NCBI RefSeq assembly: GCF_014193675.1
Contig: NZ_BLXZ01000006.1
Location: forward strand, 553 to 64,552
Source: Geomonas limicola
GTDB taxonomy: Bacteria > Desulfobacterota > Desulfuromonadia > Geobacterales > Geobacteraceae
Direction: 5' to 3'
Length of the DNA stretch: 64,000 bases
Part shown: piece by piece, positions 58,010-64,000 of the stretch
Layout: every line of letters starts with the position of its first letter
How positions within the stretch are numbered: position 1 is the stretch's first letter
Translations under genes and position numbers: made by a program
Notes under the pieces: model-generated
What the model saw: only the letters and a program-made list of their open reading frames with translations
Told to the model about the DNA's origin: nothing
Databases searched by the model: none

Positions 58010-58240
58010 CAGTTGACGATTGACAATTGACAACGAGAAACAACAAAAGGGGACATTGACTGTTACAGTCAGTGTCCCCTTTTGTTACTGCTGTACGGTG
58101 ATGGTACGTCGACCGACGCTGCCTTGCTTCGAATCGTAGGGGCGAGTAATCATTCGTCTCTACAGGGTTTCCCGAGTCAAGCCGTCTGCAGGCTGTGGGC
58201 GAGAACAAGGTGCTAATTGCCCATCGTCAACTGTCAATTG
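58003..58240. mobile_element. MITE-like element with 18-bp perfect terminal inverted repeats
   Basis: The ends CAATTGACAGTTGACGAT (58003-58020) and its exact complement (58223-58240) enclose 202 bp. The inside has no gene, short ATTGAC direct repeats, the strong hairpin at 58042-58086 and an imperfect palindrome at 58136-58163 (GTAGGGGCGAGT / ATTCGTCTCTAC). Stops of both flanking genes lie within the repeats. No transposase is present, so mobility would need one in trans. Copy number is unknown. Confidence 0.65.
58042..58086. terminator. bidirectional terminator-like hairpin inside the MITE-like element
   Basis: A 21-bp stem with one G-T wobble (arms AACAAAAGGGGACATTGACTG and its partner) and a 3-nt loop. 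The arm ends AACAAAA/TTTTGTT give short T-tracts both ways. It can end both thiL and the convergent yjbQ-type gene. Confidence 0.75.
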
Positions 58241-58628
58241 AGATCCTCACCGCCACCTTGCGCTCGCGGGGGCCGTCGAACTCGCAGAAGTAGATGGCCT
58301 GCCAGGTCCCCAAGATCAGCTTGCCGCGGTCGATGAGGAGCCGCTGACAGGTGCCGACCAGGCTCGACTTCACGTGCGCCGCTGAATTTCCTTCGGCGTG
58401 GGTGAAGTAGTGGGCGTTGGGCACCAGCCGGTTCAGGCACTCCGCGATGTCGCGCTTCACTGCCGGATCGGCACCCTCGTTGACCGTGACCCCTGCCGTG
58501 GTGTGCATCACGAAGACGTCGCAGCAACCGCTGGAGATCCGGGCGGCGCTGACCAGATCCTCGACCTGGGCGGTGATGTCGATCAACTCCGTCCTCTCCC
58601 TGCTCCTCAGTGTCAGATAGCTGATCAT
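58227..58628 (-). CDS. YjbQ family (UPF0047) secondary thiamine-phosphate synthase-like enzyme
   Basis: This encodes 133 residues of the YjbQ/UPF0047 family. Conserved elements are LVSAARISSGCCDVFVMHTTAGVTVNEGADP with the expected metal- and phosphate-binding His/Thr/Asn, HYFTHAEGNSAAHVKSSLVG with three histidines, and LILGTWQAIYFCEFDGPRERK. Members complement thiE loss in E. coli by a side activity. Its convergent position next to thiL supports a thiamine link but the physiological reaction is unknown. The stop codon lies in the terminal repeat of the adjacent element. Confidence 0.9.
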   Translation of the reverse strand: MISYLTLRSRERTELIDITAQVEDLVSAARISSGCCDVFVMHTTAGVTVNEGADPAVKRDIAECLNRLVPNAHYFTHAEGNSAAHVKSSLVGTCQRLLIDRGKLILGTWQAIYFCEFDGPRERKVAVRISIDS

Positions 58629-58661
58629 TGCTCCTCCTGTGCAGATAGAGCTCGTCGTCCG

Positions 58662-59126
58662 TTACCTCCCGGTCAGGCTCATGCGCAACTTGCCGAGGTA
58701 CTTGTTGATCGGGTTGGAACGGGCCAGAAAGGGGAGCACCGGTTTCTTGCGGTCGCCCAGGACCTGCAGCCATCTGCTGATGGTGGGATGCTTGCCTACC
58801 CTCAAGCCGAGCCGGAAGATCCGGATCGCTTCCTTTTTCCGGCTCGCCACCAGGTAGATGACTCCGAGCCTGAGGAAATGTTCGGGATTCTTGGGGTCGT
58901 GCTTCACCGCCTCCTGGCACAACGCGATACTCTGGTCGATCTCCTTTGTGTGGGCCGCGAGGGCCAGTGCATACTGTGAAAGATGGTTCGGAGTTCGCTC
59001 TCGCGCCACCGCCGCACTCAAGTAGCGGCGCGCGGTGGTATAGTCCTTCATCTCAAGAGCCTCCGACCCCAGTCTGAAGAGCTCCGTTACATCCAGTTCG
59101 GCAAGACCATCTCCTTTATTGCTCAT
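58662..59126 (-). CDS. TPR-containing protein
   Basis: This encodes 154 residues. Three tetratricopeptide-like helical hairpins are seen (LFRLGSEALEMKDYTTARRY, HLSQYALALAAHTKEIDQSI, PEHFLRLGVIYLVASRKKEA). It lacks a signal peptide. The C-terminus is basic (PINKYLGKLRMSLTGR). The start at MSNKGDG was chosen because GAGGG precedes it; an upstream ATG 54 nt earlier lacks a binding site. Upstream of the YjbQ-type gene and likely co-transcribed. Function unknown. Confidence 0.78.
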   Translation of the reverse strand: MSNKGDGLAELDVTELFRLGSEALEMKDYTTARRYLSAAVARERTPNHLSQYALALAAHTKEIDQSIALCQEAVKHDPKNPEHFLRLGVIYLVASRKKEAIRIFRLGLRVGKHPTISRWLQVLGDRKKPVLPFLARSNPINKYLGKLRMSLTGR

Positions 59127-59337
59127 CGCCCGTCCCTCATCTGCCAGCCGCCAACTCTGCTGCTGTCTTGGTTTCTTCATCTCACATGTCTAGCTACTAT
59201 ATACTACAAATTTTATGCTCCTGAATTAAATTGGCGTAAAGTTTCTGCAGACACCCCCTGAAACCGCTGCCAGAGCGGGTTGAGCCTTCTTGGGCCAGGG
59301 TTGAAAAAAAAACCTATCTGTGCTCTAATCGCACGCT

Positions 59338-59826
59338 GTGGAAGAGTGTGCCTATATAGCTCTGGGAAGCAACCTGGGGGACCGCGAACTCAAACTGCTG
59401 ACCGCGGTCGGCGAGCTGGGGAAACTGCCGGGTACCCGGGTAACGGCCCTGTCTCCGTTCTACGAGACCGATCCCGTTGGTGGCGTGGTCCAGGACAACT
59501 TCTACAACGCGGTCGCACGGGTGGCAACGCTGCTGACGCCGGGGGACCTGCTCAAGGAGCTCAAGCGGATCGAGACCAAGGTGTTCAAGCGCAAGGCGAC
59601 GGTGCACTGGGGGCCGCGCAGCATGGATCTCGACATCCTTTTCTACGGCAACCTGGTGTACAGCGACTCCACGCTTTCCATACCGCACCCTCGCTTGGCC
59701 GAGCGGCGCTTTGTGTTGCAGCCGCTTGCCGACCTCGCACCGGACCTGGTGCACCCCACCCTGGGCAAAAACGTCGCCGAGCTGCTTGCTGAACTGACCA
59801 CCACCGAGAAGGTGGTACGTATCTAA
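59338..59826 (+). CDS. folK: 2-amino-4-hydroxy-6-hydroxymethyldihydropteridine diphosphokinase
   Basis: This encodes 162 residues from a GTG start. FolK transfers pyrophosphate to the pterin in folate synthesis. Motifs are YIALGSNLGDRE, YETDPVGGVVQDNFYNAVARV, and the signature WGPRSMDLDILFYGN with catalytic aspartates, followed by IPHPRLAERRFVLQPLADL. The binding site is weak, but the protein begins at the conserved residue. A YHS-like gene follows 12 bp downstream. Confidence 0.94.
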   Translation: MEECAYIALGSNLGDRELKLLTAVGELGKLPGTRVTALSPFYETDPVGGVVQDNFYNAVARVATLLTPGDLLKELKRIETKVFKRKATVHWGPRSMDLDILFYGNLVYSDSTLSIPHPRLAERRFVLQPLADLAPDLVHPTLGKNVAELLAELTTTEKVVRI

Positions 59827-59838
59827 AAAGGGGGGCAG

Positions 59839-60075
59839 ATGCGCTTTCTCATTTATATTCTCATCGGTTATCTCATCTACCGGTGGCTGCGCAACAAGGC
59901 TGCCGCGCCGGAGCTTCCCAAGGAGTCCACGGCGACCGAGACCTACCAGGACCCGGTCTGCGGCGTGTACATCTCGGAGGCCGAGGCGGTAGTGGGAAAC
60001 CTGGAGGGGAAACGCTATCACTTCTGCTCCATGGGGTGTTTGCACGAGTTTGAAAGGAGCCTGCAGCGCAGGTAA
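59839..60075 (+). CDS. small membrane-anchored YHS-like protein
   Basis: This encodes 78 residues. One N-terminal membrane helix (about 3-17) precedes a YHS-type domain: [15 protein letters not shown], then [16 protein letters not shown]. The three cysteines and the histidine look suited for a metal. YHS domains occur in copper and heavy-metal proteins and in soluble dehalogenases. AAGGGGGG precedes the ATG. Placed between folK and the transaldolase gene, it is likely co-transcribed with folK. Confidence 0.82.
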   Translation: MRFLIYILIGYLIYRWLRNKAAAPELPKESTATETYQDPVCGVYISEAEAVVGNLEGKRYHFCSMGCLHEFERSLQRR

Positions 60076-60112
60076 CCAGCATAGGCAACAACAACGAACA
60101 GTGGAGGAATGG

Positions 60113-60757
60113 ATGAAGTTTTTTATCGACACAGCGGACGTCAAAGAAATTCGCGAGGCAAACGAACTCGGGCTCGTGGACGGCGTAACTACCAACCCGT
60201 CGCTCATCGCCAAGAGTGGCCGTCGCTTCGAGGAAGTCATCAAGGAGATCACCGGGATCGTTGACGGTCCGATTTCCGCCGAAGTCGTCTCCCTCGAGCA
60301 CGACGGCATGATCGCGGAAGCGACCGAGCTGGTCAAGATACATCCCAACATCGTGATCAAGCTGCCGATGACCCCGGAAGGGCTCAAGGCAACCAAGACC
60401 CTGACCGGCAAGGGGATCAAGACCAACGTCACCCTGATCTTCACCCCGATGCAGGCACTTCTGGCCGCCAAGGCCGGCGCCACCTACGTCTCGCCGTTCG
60501 TCGGGCGTCTCGATGACATCTCCCAGGACGGCATGCAGATCATCGAAGAGATCCGCACCATCTTTGACAACTTCGGTTTCGACACCGAGATCATCGTGGC
60601 CAGCATCAGGAACCCGGTGCACGTACTGAACTCCGCGCTGATCGGCGCCGACATCTGCACCATCCCCTACTCGGTCATGCTGCAGCTCTCCAAGCACCCG
60701 CTCACCGACGCCGGGATCAAGAAGTTCCTCGAAGACTGGGAGAAAGTCCCCAAGTAG
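60113..60757 (+). CDS. fructose-6-phosphate aldolase/transaldolase (short form)
   Basis: This encodes 214 residues of the short transaldolase/FSA subgroup. It starts [20 protein letters not shown]. The Schiff-base lysine is expected in [31 protein letters not shown] or in the preceding IKLPMTPEG lysine (as in FSA Lys85). [15 protein letters not shown] is also conserved. Likely role: pentose phosphate interconversion or dihydroxyacetone chemistry. GGAGG lies 5 nt before the ATG. Confidence 0.93.
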   Translation: MKFFIDTADVKEIREANELGLVDGVTTNPSLIAKSGRRFEEVIKEITGIVDGPISAEVVSLEHDGMIAEATELVKIHPNIVIKLPMTPEGLKATKTLTGKGIKTNVTLIFTPMQALLAAKAGATYVSPFVGRLDDISQDGMQIIEEIRTIFDNFGFDTEIIVASIRNPVHVLNSALIGADICTIPYSVMLQLSKHPLTDAGIKKFLEDWEKVPK

Positions 60758-60862
60758 GTCAGGAACCGATACGCCCTCCCTGCGTGACAGGAGACGTCCG
60801 CGGGGAGCCCGAAACCACCGGACCGCACCACGCGGTCTGGATCGGGAAACGAATGCTGCAAC

Positions 60863-60894
60863 AAAAAAGGGCGGGTCCTTGGGGACCCGCCCTT
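60863..60894 (-). terminator. terminator of dedA (also near the transaldolase gene)
   Basis: AAGGGCGGGTCC / GGACCCGCCCTT form a 12-bp stem with a 4-nt loop. The T-tract (six T) is on the minus strand, so it ends dedA. Confidence 0.88.
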
Positions 60895-60915
60895 GCCCGT
60901 AACGGGGCTTTTTGT

Positions 60916-61527
60916 TTACGCCTTGCCGGCGGCGCCGTTTCGGCGCTGCAGCTTCACGTACACGATGACGATCAGGGCGCTCACCACGAGGACCACGCCC
61001 AGGGCATGGTGCGAGTACTTCATGATCAGGTCCTGGTTGCTGCCGATGAAATAGCCGATGAAGGTGAGCACGGTCACCCAGATGCCGGCACCCAAAAGGG
61101 TGTAGAGCGAGAACTTCAGGTGGTTCATCCCGGCGAGGCCCGCGGGGAGCGAGATCAGGTGGCGCACCACCGGCAAGAGTCGCCCGATGAAGGTGGAGAT
61201 CTCGCCATGTTTCAGGAAGAAGGTCTCGACCTTGGCGAACTTCTCCTCGGTAATGAGCACGTACTTGCCGTACTTCAGGATGAGCGGACGCCCCAGGAAA
61301 CGGGCCGCGAAGTAGTTCGCGTAGGCGCCGACCAGGCTCCCCAGAGTGCCGCAGAGGATGGCCAGCCCCATGTTCATCTGCCCCTGCTGGGCCAGGTAGC
61401 CGGCCGGAGGCATGACTACTTCGCTGGGAATCGGGATCACCGAACTCTCCATCGCCATCAGGAGAAAGATCCCCGGGTACCCCATCGCGCCTATGGTCTG
61501 AACCAGCCAGTCGATTGCTGCGTGCAT
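60916..61527 (-). CDS. DedA family membrane protein
   Basis: This encodes 203 residues, five or six membrane helices. The DedA signature is clear: [20 protein letters not shown], then [42 protein letters not shown] and a final [15 protein letters not shown]. DedA proteins are linked to membrane lipid scrambling and proton motive force. Glycines and the conserved arginine in [10 protein letters not shown] are retained. It is divergent to the pyrophosphatase gene, sharing an 86-bp promoter region. Confidence 0.93.
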   Translation of the reverse strand: MHAAIDWLVQTIGAMGYPGIFLLMAMESSVIPIPSEVVMPPAGYLAQQGQMNMGLAILCGTLGSLVGAYANYFAARFLGRPLILKYGKYVLITEEKFAKVETFFLKHGEISTFIGRLLPVVRHLISLPAGLAGMNHLKFSLYTLLGAGIWVTVLTFIGYFIGSNQDLIMKYSHHALGVVLVVSALIVIVYVKLQRRNGAAGKA

Positions 61528-61613
61528 AAGAAGAAACTCCCCCTCAGAGATTACTAACGACGGGACATTTTATACAGGTCCTCGTAAAAAAACGATCAAA
61601 TAATCAGGACGAC

Positions 61614-63260
61614 ATGAAAAAACAGATCTATGTGATCGGGCACCGCAACCCGGATACCGACTCGGTGGCCTCGGCCATCGGCTACGCCGAACTCAAGCGC
61701 GCCCTCGGCGTGGAGCGGGTCACCGCCGCCATGGCCGGTGCGCTGAACCCGCAGACCACCTGGCTTTTGGGCCGGCTCGGGATGGAGGCTCCGCTCTACC
61801 TGGCCGACGTGCACCCGAAGGTGGGCGACGTGCTCGGGCGCACTGCGGTGAGTGTCTCCGCCGACCAGCCACTGGTGAACGCGCTGCAGCTCTTTCACCA
61901 CAACGGGGTGAGGATCCTGCCGGTGCTCGATGCGGCAGATTGTCCGGTTGGCGTGATCTCCCTTTTGAAGATCGCGGAGCGTTCCCTGAAGACCGGTCCG
62001 GACTCGCTGCGCCAGGTGAAGGCCTCGCTGGCGACGCTGGCCGCCTGCCTCGAGGGTGAGTTCCTCGCCGGCAGCGCTGACCTGGAGGTGGAGACCCTGC
62101 ACCTCTTCGTCGGTGCCATGGTGGAGGGGTCCTTCAACGACAAGATTGCCCGCTTCGCACCGGAGAGCCTCATCGTGGTGACCGGCGACCGGCGCAGCAT
62201 CCAGCTGAACGCCATCGAGCGCGGGGTGCGGGTCCTGGTGGTGACCGGAGGGCTGCCGGTGGCGCCGGACATCGTGGAGCTTGCGGCTACCAAGGGGGTG
62301 GCGCTCATCACCACGCCGCTCGACACCGCCGCCACCGTATCGCTCGCCCGTCTTTCCACACCGGCCGGGTACCTGGCCGAGACCCACTTCGAGAGCGTCG
62401 GGGTCGGGGAGCCGCTGGGACGCCTGCGCGAGAAGCTGCTGCACTCGGGCGAGACCGCGGTGCTGGTCCTGGAAGAGGACGGCACGCTGGCCGGCGTGGC
62501 GACCAAGTCGTCGCTCTTCCAGCCGCTTCCCTACGCGCTCATCCTGGTGGACCACAACGAACTCTCCCAGTCGGTACCTGGCGCCGAGGACCTGGAGATC
62601 ATCGAGGTGATCGACCACCACAAGCTGGGGAACGCCCACAGTACGAACCCGATCCCCTTCATCACCGCTCCGGTCGGGAGCACCTGCACCATCGTCGCCT
62701 CGCTCTACCAGGAGCACGGCGTCACCCCGGAGCCCAAGATCGCCGCGCTCCTTTTGGCCGGCATTCTCTCCGATACCGTGATCCTCAAGTCGCCCACGAC
62801 CACCGCGCGCGACCAGGCCGCGGTGGAGCGCCTGGCGAGGATCGCAGGCCTTGAGTGGGAGGCTTTCGGTGCCGAGATCTTTGCCGCCTCGGGCGCGCTC
62901 TCCGGCTACGGCAGCCCCGAGCGGGTGGTAACCTCGGACTTCAAGCTCTTCAGCCAGGGCGAGGCACGTTTCGGGGTCGGCCAGGTGGAGGTCTTCGGCT
63001 TTAGCGAGTTCAACGCGATGAAGGACGAACTGAAGGCCGCCCTGCAGGCACTGCGCGAAAAGGAATCGCTGGAACTTGCCGGACTCATGGTTACCGACAT
63101 CGCCACCGAGAGCACCATGTTCATGATGGAGGGGGGGCACGCCTACCTGAGGTTCATGGGGTACCCGCAGCCCGAGCCGCACATCTTCGAGATGAAGGGT
63201 GTCATGTCGCGTAAAAAGCAGCTGGTACCGCACCTCATCAAGGTATTGGGAGGACGCTGA
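61614..63260 (+). CDS. CBS/DRTGG-domain manganese-dependent inorganic pyrophosphatase
   Basis: This encodes 548 residues, a family II PPase with regulatory insert. The N-terminal DHH part begins KQIYVIGHRNPDTDSVASAIGYAELK. Two CBS domains lie around 75-125 and 255-310, with a DRTGG domain between them (about 130-245). The second catalytic block has Asp334-His-His336 in EVIDHHKLG, and the C-terminal DHHA2 domain includes FEMKGVMSRKKQLVPHLIKVL with the conserved RKKQ. It hydrolyses pyrophosphate, with nucleotide binding to CBS controlling activity. The next gene overlaps its stop by 1 nt. Confidence 0.93.
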   Translation: MKKQIYVIGHRNPDTDSVASAIGYAELKRALGVERVTAAMAGALNPQTTWLLGRLGMEAPLYLADVHPKVGDVLGRTAVSVSADQPLVNALQLFHHNGVRILPVLDAADCPVGVISLLKIAERSLKTGPDSLRQVKASLATLAACLEGEFLAGSADLEVETLHLFVGAMVEGSFNDKIARFAPESLIVVTGDRRSIQLNAIERGVRVLVVTGGLPVAPDIVELAATKGVALITTPLDTAATVSLARLSTPAGYLAETHFESVGVGEPLGRLREKLLHSGETAVLVLEEDGTLAGVATKSSLFQPLPYALILVDHNELSQSVPGAEDLEIIEVIDHHKLGNAHSTNPIPFITAPVGSTCTIVASLYQEHGVTPEPKIAALLLAGILSDTVILKSPTTTARDQAAVERLARIAGLEWEAFGAEIFAASGALSGYGSPERVVTSDFKLFSQGEARFGVGQVEVFGFSEFNAMKDELKAALQALREKESLELAGLMVTDIATESTMFMMEGGHAYLRFMGYPQPEPHIFEMKGVMSRKKQLVPHLIKVLGGR

Positions 63261-64000
63261 TGGGCGCCAAGTTTCTGGATCGGGTACGCCAGGAGGTACT
63301 GGTCGGCGACGGCGCCATCGGTACCATGCTCTACGCCAAGGGTGTTTCCCTCGAGGCCAACTTTGAGCACCTGAACCTGGTGCGCCCCCAGCTCGTCCTG
63401 GAGTTGCACGACGAGTACCTGGCGGCCGGGGCGCAGGTCATCGAGACCAACACCTTCGGCGCCAACTTCGTGAAGCTGGACGCCATCGGGCTGGGCCCCA
63501 AGGTTGCCGAGATCAACCGGCAGGGGGCGAAGCTGGCCCGACAGGCGGCTGCCGGCAAGGACGTCTTCGTGGCCGGGTCGCTCGGGCCCCTGGGGCGCGG
63601 CAAGGCGGAGCTTAGCGCCGAGCAGCTCCGGGACTGTTTCCGCACCCAGTCCCTGGCGCTTGCCGAGGGCGGGGTCGATCTGCTGATCCTGGAGACCTTT
63701 ACCGAGCTGGAGGAGCTGGAACTGGCGGTCCTTGCGGTCAAGGAGACCGGGCTGCCGGTAGTGGCGAACCTGGCCTTTGGCGAGGGTGCACGGCTCTCCG
63801 GCGGCTTCAGCGCCGAGGATGCGGCCCAGCGGCTCGCGTCAGCCGGTGCCGATCTCATCGGCGCCAACTGCGGAGCCGGACCGCTGGAACTGCTGGCGAC
63901 CCTGAAGCGCCTGGCCCAGGCGAGCGACCTGCCGCTGGCGGCCTATCCGAACAGCGGTTTCCCCGAGTACCTGGACGGGCGCTACATCTACCGCGCCACC
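63260..64000 (+). CDS. homocysteine S-methyltransferase domain protein (5' part only)
   Basis: The first 247 residues are visible. They start MGAKFLDRVRQEVLVGDGAIGTMLYAKG and carry the Hcy-binding barrel features: EANFEHLNLVRPQLVLELHDEYL, IETNTFGANF, VFVAGSLGPLG, LILETFTELEELELAVLAVKE, and GANCGAGP with the first zinc-ligand-type Cys. This fits either MetH (cobalamin-dependent) or the bifunctional Hcy methyltransferase/MTHFR; the difference lies beyond the window. The ATG overlaps the upstream stop (TGATG). No riboswitch is seen upstream. Confidence 0.88.
   Translation, partial: MGAKFLDRVRQEVLVGDGAIGTMLYAKGVSLEANFEHLNLVRPQLVLELHDEYLAAGAQVIETNTFGANFVKLDAIGLGPKVAEINRQGAKLARQAAAGKDVFVAGSLGPLGRGKAELSAEQLRDCFRTQSLALAEGGVDLLILETFTELEELELAVLAVKETGLPVVANLAFGEGARLSGGFSAEDAAQRLASAGADLIGANCGAGPLELLATLKRLAQASDLPLAAYPNSGFPEYLDGRYIYRAT

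Noticed and set aside
61596..63233. Minus-strand open frame opposite the pyrophosphatase
   Set aside because: Antisense shadow without motifs; the plus-strand protein has all catalytic residues.

Overview
The window reads as a stretch of chromosome from a Geobacter-like member of the Desulfuromonadota (Geobacteraceae sensu lato). Evidence for this is the high GC content, a 12-heme periplasmic c-type cytochrome, futalosine-pathway menaquinone genes (mqnB, mqnD), multi-PAS sensor proteins, a complete type II secretion operon and a heat-shock sigma factor gene under a perfect CIRCE operator. No rRNA, tRNA, CRISPR array, prophage or intact insertion sequence was seen. The genus is an inference from gene content; no database was searched.

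Layout. 0-2 kb: the 3' part of a large MBG/YDG-repeat surface protein ending in a dockerin-like module, followed by a small lipoprotein that may have a cohesin-like fold. 2-6.2 kb: glycogen synthase, a Ste24-type M48 protease and an exported OB-fold protein. 6.2-12.3 kb: clpB, then a translationally coupled pair (HD-GYP protein and HEAT-repeat protein) that appear to share an N-terminal module. 12.4-16.4 kb: a small Cys4 protein, ilvE, CIRCE-rpoH, a MoeB/ThiF-like E1 enzyme and plsY. 16.7-25.4 kb: an orphan histidine kinase, a rhodanese/MauE-DoxX redox pair, an AI-2E family exporter, UPF0158, an LpxH-like phosphatase, a YkgJ-like protein, a transpeptidase, a YihY protein with a fused winged helix, and YtxH and DUF948 small membrane proteins. 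25.5-28.6 kb: the dodecaheme cytochrome and an amino-acid ABC binding protein plus ATPase without permeases. 28.7-40.4 kb: a 12-gene gspCDEFGHIJKLMN operon on the minus strand. 40.9-48.4 kb: mqnB, mqnD, a five-PAS membrane protein without an output domain, an RlpA-like protein, a methyltransferase, a chagasin-like inhibitor and small membrane proteins. 48.4-53.8 kb: a beta-helix/FN3/CFI-box/outer-membrane-barrel fusion protein, a methyltransferase and a large TPR protein. 54-58 kb: hsp20-lon-thiL. 58-64 kb: a MITE-like element between thiL and a YjbQ-type gene, then a TPR protein, folK, a YHS protein, fsa-type transaldolase, dedA, a CBS-DRTGG pyrophosphatase and the start of a homocysteine methyltransferase gene.

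How the genes fit together. Protein quality control is a visible theme: rpoH carries a CIRCE operator overlapping its promoter, and clpB and hsp20-lon in the same window are plausible downstream targets, suggesting HrcA sits above RpoH. The gsp operon, dockerin/cohesin-like pair, CFI-box fusion, TPR protein and RlpA-like protein form an envelope and secretion theme. The best candidates for something undescribed are the beta-helix/FN3/CFI-box/barrel fusion (48382-50868), the paired HD-GYP and HEAT proteins sharing an N-terminal domain (8976-12286), the two-helix sensor module shared by two unlinked PAS proteins, and the dockerin/cohesin-like pair. Several start codons were moved to fit ribosome binding sites or leader peptides, notably a probable CTG start for gspH and TTG starts for plsY, gspD and thiL.
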